Shown piece by piece: positions 1 to 7,284 of a DNA stretch of 18,599 bases. The stretch is from NCBI GenBank assembly GCA_026391755.1, contig JAPLDN010000289.1, positions 1-18,599 on the forward strand, read 5' to 3'. The stretch is from Bacteroidota bacterium. GTDB taxonomy: Bacteria; Bacteroidota; Bacteroidia; Bacteroidales; FEN-979. Position 1 is the stretch's first letter. Each line of letters begins with the position of its first letter. Below the pieces are notes generated by a model, which was not told the origin of the DNA, searched no databases, and saw nothing but the letters and a program-made list of their open reading frames with translations. Both the position numbers and the translations under genes were made by a program.

Positions 1-56
1 CCTCCCGAGAGTATGGCAAGAGTTTTTCCTTTAAAAAGCTTATTTTCGAGTTTCAT
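1..56 (-). CDS. 5' end of an unidentified gene (runs off the left edge)
   Basis: Reading leftwards from an ATG at 56-54, 18 codons are open to the window edge and begin MKLENKLFKGKTLAILSG. A clean Bacteroidota -7 element (TACCTTTG, 79-86 on the minus strand) lies 22 nt upstream of this ATG, and the leader between them is A/T-rich, as is common in this phylum. The short hydrophobic run after FKGK could be the first beta strand of a nucleotide-binding fold, but 18 residues are too few to name a family. I infer a real gene from the promoter-start arrangement and the open frame only. Confidence 0.5.
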   Translation of the reverse strand, partial: MKLENKLFKGKTLAILSG

Positions 57-78
57 GAAAAAGGAATTAAATTTTTTG

Positions 79-86
79 CAAAGGTA
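79..86 (-). promoter_or_regulatory. Bacteroidota -7 promoter element for the left-edge gene
   Basis: The plus strand reads CAAAGGTA, which is TACCTTTG on the minus strand and matches the TAnnTTTG consensus of the Bacteroidota primary sigma factor. It lies 22 nt upstream of the ATG at 56. No clear TTTG -33 box is visible at the expected spacing, which is common in these promoters. Confidence 0.55.
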
Positions 87-107
87 GAAAAATGGAGGAC
101 ATCATCA

Positions 108-163
108 GGAAGCGGGAAGCAGGAAGCGGGAAGCAGGATGCGGGAAGCAGGATGCAGGATACA
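108..163. repeat. Tandem array of eight 7-bp units (GGAWGCR)
   Basis: Eight contiguous 7-bp units run GGAAGCG, GGAAGCA, GGAAGCG, GGAAGCA, GGATGCG, GGAAGCA, GGATGCA, GGATACA. Variation is confined to positions 4 and 7, apart from the last unit, which also differs at position 5. The array sits between the left-edge gene's promoter and an 8-bp array of different sequence. It has no coding potential that I can support. It could be a slippage-prone microsatellite or part of a dispersed intergenic repeat family. Confidence 0.85.
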
Positions 164-166
164 TCC

Positions 167-222
167 AGTTATCCAGTAACCCAGTTATCCAGTAACCCAG
201 TAACCCAGTAATCCAGTTATCC
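167..222. repeat. Tandem array of seven 8-bp units (AGTWAYCC; GGRTWACT on the minus strand)
   Basis: Seven contiguous 8-bp units run AGTTATCC, AGTAACCC, AGTTATCC, AGTAACCC, AGTAACCC, AGTAATCC, AGTTATCC. The unit nearest the neighbouring gene (215-222) contains that gene's TAA stop codon (217-219). Read in the direction of the gene, the array begins GGATAACTGG. The same unit recurs at 3290-3337 after the exporter gene, also in the sense direction of its upstream gene. That suggests a dispersed gene-end repeat family. Confidence 0.85.
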
Positions 223-1161
223 CGATATCACGATTCTCCTGATCTGCTCCACCAGCACACTTGCCAGCTTAACATTCGATTCCATCGTCCAACCTGCAAT
301 ATGCGGGGTAAGAAGCACCTTATCAGATTCAAGGAGATATCTGAAATCCACAGGTATATCCTTCGTAAGAGCTTCAAAGGAGCTGTCCTCAAACTCAAGT
401 ACGTCAAGTGCTGCCCCCTTTACCTTACCCGTCTTCAGGGCTGCAACCAGGGCAGAAGCGTCAACGACCTGCCCCCTCGAAGTGTTTAAAAAGAAAATAT
501 CCTTCGCGAATTTTCCAAAAAAGGCCTCACCGGCCAGGTATCTTGTCTCTTCGGTAAGAGGAACATGAAGGCTCACAATATCAGATTTCGCCCACAATTC
601 CTCCATGCTGCTTTCAGTCACGAACTCATCCCCGTAGCCGCATTTGTACTTATCATATGCAATAATATTTGCTTCAAAGCCTCTCAGCCTCTGTGCAAAT
701 GCGCTGCCCATATTCCCATATCCGATGATCCCAAGGGTTTTTGCCTTGATCTCAATACCCCTGTTCCCTTCCCTTATCCATTTTCCCTGTCTCACTTCAC
801 CGTTGGCGCGACAAATATTATTCATAAGTGCGAGTAACATGCCCAAAGTGTGTTCGCCAACAGCATCACGGTTCCCTTCGGGAGAGTTCAGACAGCGAAT
901 ACCCAATCCTTCAGCATAAGCAACATCGATGTTTTCAAGACCTGAGCCTACCCTTCCGATAAACCTGAGTTGTGTTGCCTTTTCAAGGAACTCTTTGTCT
1001 AATTTGATTTTACTGCGGATGACTATGCCGAAATATTCCGATGCGACGGCTTCGTATTCCTTCCTCCCGTACCCGGGGAATTCATCACATTGGAACCCCA
1101 TACCCTTCAGTTCTTCCCTTATCAGGGGGTGGACCGTATCGATAAAAAGGACTTTTTTCAT
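217..1161 (-). CDS. D-2-hydroxyacid dehydrogenase family protein (phosphoglycerate dehydrogenase-like)
   Basis: This 314-aa protein is a predicted cytoplasmic NAD(P)-dependent D-2-hydroxyacid dehydrogenase. These enzymes interconvert a 2-oxoacid and a D-2-hydroxyacid. The N-terminal substrate-binding half carries the family block RVGSGLENIDV (about 70-80). The Rossmann motif GYGNMG is at 147-152. The family's catalytic residues are visible as Arg229 (NTSRG), Glu256 (LDVLE) and His287 (TPHIAG). The length fits a short-form enzyme without the C-terminal ACT domain of classical SerA. The substrate could be 3-phosphoglycerate, glyoxylate or hydroxypyruvate, and the sequence does not decide. The ATG at 1161 lies 13 nt downstream of a -7 element at 1175-1182. 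The stop codon lies inside a tandem-repeat unit, so the last residues (ISG) may be repeat-derived. Confidence 0.88.
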   Translation of the reverse strand: MKKVLFIDTVHPLIREELKGMGFQCDEFPGYGRKEYEAVASEYFGIVIRSKIKLDKEFLEKATQLRFIGRVGSGLENIDVAYAEGLGIRCLNSPEGNRDAVGEHTLGMLLALMNNICRANGEVRQGKWIREGNRGIEIKAKTLGIIGYGNMGSAFAQRLRGFEANIIAYDKYKCGYGDEFVTESSMEELWAKSDIVSLHVPLTEETRYLAGEAFFGKFAKDIFFLNTSRGQVVDASALVAALKTGKVKGAALDVLEFEDSSFEALTKDIPVDFRYLLESDKVLLTPHIAGWTMESNVKLASVLVEQIRRIVISG

Positions 1162-1174
1162 AAGGATTTTCCCC

Positions 1175-1182
1175 CAAAAGTA
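1175..1182 (-). promoter_or_regulatory. Bacteroidota -7 promoter element for the dehydrogenase gene
   Basis: The plus strand reads CAAAAGTA, which is TACTTTTG on the minus strand, a match to TAnnTTTG. It is 13 nt upstream of the ATG at 1161. It shares a divergent intergenic region of 86 nt with the exporter gene. Confidence 0.55.
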
Positions 1183-1224
1183 CCAAGGTTTCTGATGGAA
1201 TTGATAAAATAAAGCAAATTTTCG

Positions 1225-1232
1225 TACTTTCG
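1225..1232 (+). promoter_or_regulatory. Possible -7 promoter element for the exporter gene
   Basis: TACTTTCG matches TAnnTTTG with one substitution. A TTGA at 1201-1204 lies 20 nt upstream and could serve as the -33 element. The ATG at 1248 is 15 nt downstream of the element. This is weaker than the minus-strand promoters in this window. Confidence 0.4.
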
Positions 1233-1247
1233 CAGTTTCAACTGATT

Positions 1248-3303
1248 ATGTGGAATTTTCTTGTACGATTCATCCTCAGAAACCGGATCGTCATCCTTTT
1301 CGCGATTGCCCTGATCACGGCATTCATGGCCTACAAGGCCCTCGATGTTCAGATACAGTATAAAAGTCAGAGTATACTTCCCGACACTGACACGACCTTC
1401 AGGGTCTACCAGAAATTCATCAAACAATTCGGAGAAGACGGCTCGGTGATGTTCATCGGTATGGTGGAGCCTGAACTGTTTAAACTTGAAAATTATAATT
1501 CGGTATATGACCTCTCCGACTCTCTGAGCCGGATTAAAGGCGTTGAAGGGATAGTCTCAGTTACCAGGATTTTCAACCTTGTAAAAAACGACTCACTCCG
1601 AAAGTTCGTTTTTGTACCCATCAGCCCAAAGAAACCTGCATCCCAGGCCGAACTGGATTCAATTCATCAACTTATACTTTCACTTCCTTTTTACGAACAC
1701 CTGCTGTATAACAGGGCCACCTCGGCATACCTTTTTGCCCTGACTCTCGACAAGAACCTGATCCATTCCAAATCAAGGCTGAAACTCGTTAACAATATCA
1801 AGGGTATTGTTGACCGCTTCGGAAAACGCAGCAATATTGAAGTCCATTATTCGGGCCTGCCTTACATCCAGACCCTGATCGCCAAGAAACTGCAGGATGA
1901 AATGAAGCTCTTTGTCATCCTCACACTGCTTATCGCAGCATTCTTCCTGTTTATCTTCTTCCACGATTGCAGCTATCAACATTATGGTTGTGTATGCCCT
2001 TTCACTTACACTGGTGCCCATTATCTTCAGCTTCCTTCAACCGCCGGAAAGCAAGCATGTAAAACACCTGGAGGCCAGCCTTGCAAAAAAGATCATCGAC
2101 AAAGCCGTTTTCTGGGTGACCCATTACCGCAGCCAGATCTATATCGGGATGGGAGTATGTGTGGTGATCGGGATTGTCGGGGCCAGCCTCCTTCATACAT
2201 CGGGAACAATTGTTGACGATATCTCCAAAAAAGACCCGATATACAAAGACCTGCTGTTCTTTGAGAAACACTTCAAAGGCATCATGCCCCTTGAGATCTC
2301 GATTGACACGAGGAAGAAAAAAGGAGTCCTCCAGCTTTCCGTCCTTAAGAAAATCGACAGGTTGCAGGATACTCTTGCAAAGTACCCCGAACTTTCAAAA
2401 GCCCTTTCGGTTGTTGAAGTTATAAAAACCGCCAAACAGGCTTTTTACGGCGGGGATCCGCAGTTCTATACCCTGCCGAATTCAAATGAGATTGCTTTTA
2501 TGGCCGATTATATTCCCGATATGAAGCCTAAGAAACGGACCATCCTTAAAAACTTTATCGACAGCACCTACCAGATCACAAGGGTCAGCGTTCAGATGGC
2601 CAATGTGGGAACAACAAAAATCGACAGCATACAGAAAAATCTTAGACCTAAGATCGACAGTATCTTCAACCCATCAAAATATACGGTGAATATTACCGGG
2701 ACCTCGGTTGTATTCCTGAAAGGAACAAATTTTCTTATCAGGAATCTTTGGGAAAGCATCGCATTGGCTATAGTGATCATTGCGGCAATCCTGGCTTTCC
2801 TCTTCACATCCTGGCGAATGATCATTATTTCTCTTATTCAGAACATCATACCCCAGCTTATGACAGCCGCCCTGATGGGATTTATCGGAATACCCATTAA
2901 ACCTTCGACTATACTCATTTTCAGTATCGCACTTGGCATTTCAGTTGACAATTCAATACAGTTCCTCTCCCGGTACCGGCTTCAGCTGAAACACTCAAAC
3001 CACAACATCCCATACTCGGTGATCTCGGCCCTTAAAGAAACAGGCTATAGTATGATCTATTCCTCAACCGTTCTTTTCTTCGGGTTCGGGGTATTTGTGC
3101 TGTCCACTTTCGGTGGAACCCAGGCCCTGGGCTTGCTTGTATCAATCACCCTGCTGGTTGCCGGGATGCTGAACATGTTTGTTTTGCCTTCGATGCTGCT
3201 CACCCTCGACCGCTGGAGCACGACCAAGGCGTTTGAGGAACCTATCCTGGATATTTATGAGGATGATGAGCATGAAAATCGGGATGACGGGATGGCTGGA
3301 TAA
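1248..3303 (+). pseudogene. RND/MMPL-superfamily exporter, interrupted by an internal deletion and frame change
   Basis: The upstream frame (from ATG 1248) encodes TM1 (about residues 13-31), a long extracytoplasmic loop, and TM2 starting near residue 219 and ending IFFHD. The downstream frame resumes at about 1963-1966 with IAAINIMVVYALSLTLVPII, which is the TM6 region. It continues through TM7 (about 2137-2193), a second loop and TM8-TM12 to the stop at 3301-3303. Family members have two homologous halves of six helices each. Here TM3-TM5 of the first half are missing and the frame shifts at the junction. Using the intact second half as a yardstick, about 106 residues (roughly 320 nt, of length 3k+2) are absent. 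The upstream frame runs on out of frame to 2216. The product would probably not be a working proton-driven exporter of lipids or hydrophobic compounds. A real lesion and an assembly collapse are both possible. The C-terminal tail is repeat-derived. Confidence 0.85.
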
Positions 3304-3337
3304 CTGGATAACTGGATAACTGGATAGCTGGATAAGG
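3290..3337. repeat. Tandem array of 8-bp units (GGATAACT) at the exporter gene's 3' end
   Basis: The units are GGATGGCT, three copies of GGATAACT, GGATAGCT and a partial GGATAAGG. The exporter's TAA stop (3301-3303) lies within the first perfect unit. The last codons before it are also repeat sequence. The unit matches the minus-strand reading of the array at 167-222 and has the same orientation relative to its upstream gene. The rest of the gap to rfbA (3338-3359) is an A-rich leader in which I see no other signal. Confidence 0.85.
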
Positions 3338-3359
3338 TTCACTAAAAAAAAGCCGAGAT

Positions 3360-4238
3360 ATGAAAGGAATAATACTGGCCGGCGGATCGGGAACACGTCT
3401 TCACCCGCTGACCCTTGCCGTAAGCAAACAGCTGATGCCTGTTTATGACAAACCCATGATCTACTATCCCTTATCGGTCCTGATGATGACAGGGATCAGG
3501 GAAGTGCTTATCATTTCTACGCCATACGACCTTCCTCATTTCAGGAAACTGCTGGGCGATGGGAAAAACCTTGGAATGGCCATCTCCTATGCCGAACAGG
3601 CTGTTCCGAACGGGCTTGCCCAGGCCTTTGTGATAGGCAGGGAATTCGTTGGAGGGGATGATGTGGCGCTGATCCTCGGCGATAATATTTTCTACGGAAA
3701 TGGTTTATCCCAGCTGGTCCAGGAAAGCAACAAACCTGAAGGCGGAATTGTTTTTGCCTACCATGTGCAGGATCCCGAACGTTACGGGGTTGTTGAGTTT
3801 GACAATCAATTCAAGGCATTGTCGATTGAAGAAAAACCAAAACACCCGAAATCAAATTATGCAGTGCCCGGACTTTATTTTTATGATAATTCAGTTCTGG
3901 AAGTTGCACAAAACACAAAACCCAGTGCTAGAGGGGAGTATGAAATTACAGATGTAAACCGGTATTATCTTGAACAGGGCAGGCTAAAGGTGGGAGTATT
4001 GAGCCGCGGCATAGCCTGGCTCGACACAGGCACTTTCGATTCCCTTTTGCAGGCTGCCCAGTTTGTTGAAGTTGTACAAAGCAGGCAGGGACTGAAAATT
4101 GGCTGTATTGAAGAAATCGCATACAGGATGAGGTTTATCGACCGTGAACAGCTGATCAGGGTAGCCCAGCCTCTTCTGAAAAGCGGGTATGGACAGTATT
4201 TGCTGAATCTTGACGACCTGCCGGGTTTTTCAAAATGA
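3360..4238 (+). CDS. rfbA: Glucose-1-phosphate thymidylyltransferase (RmlA/RfbA)
   Basis: This 292-aa cytoplasmic enzyme makes dTDP-glucose from dTTP and glucose 1-phosphate, the first step of the dTDP-L-rhamnose route to surface polysaccharide. The nucleotide-binding loop AGGSGTRLHPLT is at 7-18 and is followed by SKQLMPVYDKPMIYYP (22-37). LGDN contains Asp108 and WLDTGT contains Asp222, the two metal-binding aspartates of the family. EEKP and EITDVN blocks are also present, and the protein ends GYGQYL plus a short tail. Length and motifs fit intact RmlA throughout, so the symbol is well supported. There is no rfbB, rfbC or rfbD beside it. It is 56 nt downstream of the broken exporter and 58 nt upstream of the polyprenyl synthase gene. 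No Shine-Dalgarno is evident. Confidence 0.96.
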   Translation: MKGIILAGGSGTRLHPLTLAVSKQLMPVYDKPMIYYPLSVLMMTGIREVLIISTPYDLPHFRKLLGDGKNLGMAISYAEQAVPNGLAQAFVIGREFVGGDDVALILGDNIFYGNGLSQLVQESNKPEGGIVFAYHVQDPERYGVVEFDNQFKALSIEEKPKHPKSNYAVPGLYFYDNSVLEVAQNTKPSARGEYEITDVNRYYLEQGRLKVGVLSRGIAWLDTGTFDSLLQAAQFVEVVQSRQGLKIGCIEEIAYRMRFIDREQLIRVAQPLLKSGYGQYLLNLDDLPGFSK

Positions 4239-4296
4239 ATGATTGAATCGCCCAAAGCACGGTAATGACGGAGCTTAGGGATACCAACATCCACCC

Positions 4297-5271
4297 ATGT
4301 ATATTAAAAAAGAATTCCAGGATATTATTTCAGAGGCCTTTCATTCGGCTAACTTCAAATTTAAGCCTTCGTCCCTTTATGATCCCATCAAATACATGAT
4401 GGATCTTGGCGGAAAACGCATTAGGCCCTTGCTCACACTGATGTCATGCGATATGTTCGGAGGCCGTATTGAGGATGCTCTTGCCCCTGCCATGGGGCTT
4501 GAACTATTCCATAATTTTACGCTGCTTCATGATGATATTATGGACCAGGCCCCGATAAGGAGAGGCAAAGAAACGGTCTTTAAAAAGTGGAATACGAACT
4601 CGGCAATCCTTTCGGGCGATACCCTCTTTGTCATGGCTTATGAACTTGTTACAAAGACTACACCTGCCCTGCTTCCCCAGGTACTCGAGCTGTTTAACGA
4701 CACGGCGAGGAAAGTGTGCGAGGGCCAGCAATACGATATGGATTACGAAACCAGGACCGATATTTCTATTCCTGATTATATCCTGATGATACGGCTTAAA
4801 ACCGCTGTCCTGATCTCCTGCAGCCTCAAACTTGGCGCTATTATTGCCAAAGCCCCGGCCGAAGAGGCTGACCTGATATATGAGTTTGGAGAGAACCTTG
4901 GGCTTGCCTTCCAACTCCAGGATGATTACCTAGACGTTTTCGGAGAGGTGGATAAATTCGGGAAAGAAATTGGTAACGATATAGTCACGAATAAAAAGAC
5001 CTTCCTGTACCTGAAGGCGTTTGAACTTGCCAGCGGGGATTCCCTGGAACTCCTTACCAGTCATTACCGGGAGAAGTCTCTTTCGGCTCCTGAGAAGGTC
5101 CAGACAATTACTGAAATATACAGGAAGCTGCAGATTGACGTCCTCACCCGTTCCCTGATAGACGAGTATTTTGGCAAAGCCCTGGAAATAATTGCGCGGA
5201 TCAATATTCCCGATGAAAGAAAGCAGATGCTGCTTGAAGTTGCCGCACAGATGGTTGACAGGGAAAGCTGA
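4297..5271 (+). CDS. Polyprenyl diphosphate synthase (trans-isoprenyl diphosphate synthase family)
   Basis: This 324-aa predicted cytoplasmic enzyme condenses isopentenyl diphosphate onto an allylic diphosphate to build a linear prenyl chain, probably the quinone side chain. The family blocks are GGKRIRP (38-44), the first aspartate-rich motif DDIMD (79-83) followed by RRG (88-90), and the second aspartate-rich motif DDYLD (209-213). The residues before the first motif (LELFHNFTLLH) include Phe74 and Leu76-77 near the chain-length-determining positions, but product length cannot be fixed by eye. It could be an IspB-like octaprenyl, a heptaprenyl or a geranylgeranyl synthase, so I give no symbol. 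It follows rfbA on the same strand with a 58-nt gap, which may be co-transcription. It ends exactly where the opposing ABC-F gene ends. Confidence 0.92.
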   Translation: MYIKKEFQDIISEAFHSANFKFKPSSLYDPIKYMMDLGGKRIRPLLTLMSCDMFGGRIEDALAPAMGLELFHNFTLLHDDIMDQAPIRRGKETVFKKWNTNSAILSGDTLFVMAYELVTKTTPALLPQVLELFNDTARKVCEGQQYDMDYETRTDISIPDYILMIRLKTAVLISCSLKLGAIIAKAPAEEADLIYEFGENLGLAFQLQDDYLDVFGEVDKFGKEIGNDIVTNKKTFLYLKAFELASGDSLELLTSHYREKSLSAPEKVQTITEIYRKLQIDVLTRSLIDEYFGKALEIIARINIPDERKQMLLEVAAQMVDRES

Positions 5272-7209
5272 TCAGGAAAATTTTTCCAGCTCACTATGAA
5301 GGTCTTCCCATTTGTTCATTTCTGCCAGCAACCTTGATTTCAGGTCTTCATATTCCCTGTAAAGTGATCCATCCCTGATCCTGTCTTGGTGTTTCTGTGG
5401 CTCACCAAGCATGCCTTCCAGTATTTTCACTGCATTCTCAAGGTTTTCAATCTCATTTTCAGAACGGCCGATCTGGTTCTTTACTTTCCGAAGGTCCCTT
5501 TCAGATTCCTTCTTCTTCTCATATGTTGCCTTATTTTCCGATATGGCTTCCCTGGAGATATCTTTCTCCTTTGACGAACTCTTTTCAAGCTCTGTAAGCT
5601 CCCTGATCTTCCTCTGCTCCAGGTAATCATAGATATCGCCTATATGTTCCCTGAATTTCCCTTCCCTGAACTCGAATACCCTGCTGGTGAGACCCTGCAG
5701 GAAATCACGGTCATGCGAGACGATGATAAGTGTGCCGTTATACCTGAGAAGGGCGCTCTTGAGGATATCCTTTGAGCGCATATCGAGGTGGTTGGTTGGC
5801 TCATCGAGCACCAGAAGGTTGGCAGGAGTAAGCAGAAGCTTTGCTATTGAAAGCCTGGATCTCTCGCCCCCGCTGAGTACTTTAACCTTCTTCTCAATGT
5901 CGTCGCCGCTGAAAAGGAATCCGCCCAGGATACCTTTAAGCCTGGGCCTGATATCACCCACAGCAATTTCATCTATGGTTTGAAAAACGGTTAGCTCGGG
6001 ATTGAGATGCTCGCTCTGGTCCTGGGCATAATACCCTGTCACCACATTATGACCCTTTTTCAGTTCGCCCGAATACTCGAGGATTCCCGTAATTATCTTC
6101 GAAAGCGTGGTTTTCCCTTCTCCGTTGCGGCCAACGAAGGCAATCCGGTCTCCTTTTACTACAGTAAAATCGATGCCGTGCAGAACTCTTTTCTGCGGAT
6201 AGTCCTTGATTATATTCCTGCCTTCAAGCACGATCTTACCCGAATGCGGTGCCGGGGGGAAGCGGAAATGTATGGAGGATTCGTCGGTCGATTCGACCTC
6301 AACAACGTCCATCTTCTCCAGCATCCTGATCCTCGACTGAACCTGTTTTGACTTGGTGTTTTTATACCTGAACCTCTCGATAAAGCGTTCGACCTGCCTG
6401 ATTTGCCTTTGCTGGTTTTCATAGGTGGCAAGCTGGCTTTCCATCCGTTCTTCGCGCATCTCCACATAGCCCGAATAATTGGCTTTATAGTCATAGATCT
6501 TGCCCATGGTGATCTCGATGGTCCTGGTGCATACATTGTCAAGGAACGCCCTGTCGTGTGACACAAGGATCACGGCGCCACGGTACTGGACGAGGAATGT
6601 TTCCAGCCATTGAATCGCTTCAATATCGAGATGATTGGTGGGTTCATCAAGAAGGATAAGATCGGGTTGGCGCAGAAGGATCTTTGCAATTTCAACCCGC
6701 ATCTGCCATCCGCTGCTGAACTCCGACATAGAGCGGATAAAATCCTCACGGGAGAAACCCAAACCTGTGAGCACCCTTTCCACATCGGCATGAATTGAGC
6801 TTCCGCCAATAATATGGAATCGTTCATAAACCTCCGATTGCTGTTTCAGCAGTGCATGGTATTCCTTCGACTCAAAATCAGTTCTTAAATGTATCTCCTG
6901 TTCCAGGAGTTTAATCCGGGTCTCAAGTTCAATGACTTCCGAAAAAGCCATGGAAGCTTCCTCCAGAACCGTCTGGCGGCTGCTGGTTTCCATTTCCTGG
7001 GGGAGGTAACCAATAGTCTGGCTGTCGGGCATAACGACTTCACCTTCCCCGGCGGGTAGTAAACCTTTAAGGATCTTAAGCAGGGTGGTTTTTCCCGCTC
7101 CGTTCTTTCCTACCAGGCCAATGCGGTCTTTATCGTTAATGATAAATGAAACATGGTCGAAGAGAGGATCCCCTCCGAACTGAACCGATATATTAGATAC
7201 TGAAACCAT
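5272..7209 (-). CDS. ABC-F family ATPase (Uup/EttA-like, ribosome-associated)
   Basis: This 645-aa soluble protein has two ABC ATPase domains and no membrane segment, the layout of ABC-F proteins that act on the ribosome. In the first domain, Walker A is GKNGAGKTT (34-42), the degenerate signature is FSSGWQ (164-169) and Walker B is LILLDEPTNHLD (184-195). A charged helical linker at about 245-315 is the P-site tRNA-interaction motif region. In the second domain, Walker A is GRNGEGKTT (360-368), the signature is LSGGER (445-450) and Walker B is LLVLDEPTNHLD (465-476). A coiled-coil extension fills about 535-645, as in Uup-type members. I place the start at the ATG at 7209 (MVSVSNISVQFGG) rather than the in-frame TTG at 7221, because a -7 element at 7219-7226 overlaps the TTG. 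Its role could be translation factor or antibiotic resistance, and the sequence does not decide. Confidence 0.93.
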   Translation of the reverse strand: MVSVSNISVQFGGDPLFDHVSFIINDKDRIGLVGKNGAGKTTLLKILKGLLPAGEGEVVMPDSQTIGYLPQEMETSSRQTVLEEASMAFSEVIELETRIKLLEQEIHLRTDFESKEYHALLKQQSEVYERFHIIGGSSIHADVERVLTGLGFSREDFIRSMSEFSSGWQMRVEIAKILLRQPDLILLDEPTNHLDIEAIQWLETFLVQYRGAVILVSHDRAFLDNVCTRTIEITMGKIYDYKANYSGYVEMREERMESQLATYENQQRQIRQVERFIERFRYKNTKSKQVQSRIRMLEKMDVVEVESTDESSIHFRFPPAPHSGKIVLEGRNIIKDYPQKRVLHGIDFTVVKGDRIAFVGRNGEGKTTLSKIITGILEYSGELKKGHNVVTGYYAQDQSEHLNPELTVFQTIDEIAVGDIRPRLKGILGGFLFSGDDIEKKVKVLSGGERSRLSIAKLLLTPANLLVLDEPTNHLDMRSKDILKSALLRYNGTLIIVSHDRDFLQGLTSRVFEFREGKFREHIGDIYDYLEQRKIRELTELEKSSSKEKDISREAISENKATYEKKKESERDLRKVKNQIGRSENEIENLENAVKILEGMLGEPQKHQDRIRDGSLYREYEDLKSRLLAEMNKWEDLHSELEKFS

Positions 7210-7218
7210 TTGAGCCGG

Positions 7219-7226
7219 CAAAGATA
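7219..7226 (-). promoter_or_regulatory. Bacteroidota -7 promoter element for the ABC-F gene
   Basis: The plus strand reads CAAAGATA, which is TATCTTTG on the minus strand, a match to TAnnTTTG. It lies 9 nt upstream of the ATG at 7209, which implies a very short leader. It sits just past the terminator of the upstream gene on the same strand, so the ABC-F gene is probably its own transcription unit. Confidence 0.55.
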
Positions 7227-7236
7227 GGGATAAATA

Positions 7237-7265
7237 AAAGAGGCCGGCGAATTGCCGGCCTCTTT
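7237..7265 (-). terminator. Rho-independent terminator of the 1827-aa secreted-protein gene
   Basis: Arms AAAGAGGCCGGC (7237-7248) and GCCGGCCTCTTT (7254-7265) form a perfect 12-bp stem with a 5-nt loop. On the minus strand the stem is followed by TTTATTTATC, a U-rich tail. It begins 19 nt after the TAA stop at 7285-7287. Confidence 0.9.
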
Positions 7266-7284
7266 GGGAATATCTAATTAAAGA

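Noticed and set aside
108..222. CRISPR array or phage attachment site at the left-end repeats
   Set aside because: The units are contiguous 7- and 8-mers without spacers, and no cas, integrase or tRNA gene is present.
1912..2216. Programmed frameshifting as the explanation for the two overlapping frames of the exporter
   Set aside because: Shifting frame would still leave TM3-TM5 of the first half missing, and no slippery heptamer or downstream pseudoknot is visible at the junction. A deletion explains everything.
7210..7221. TTG start at 7221 for the ABC-F protein (four extra residues)
   Set aside because: The TTG overlaps the TATCTTTG promoter element. The ATG at 7209 gives the usual ABC-F N-terminus directly before the first ATPase domain.
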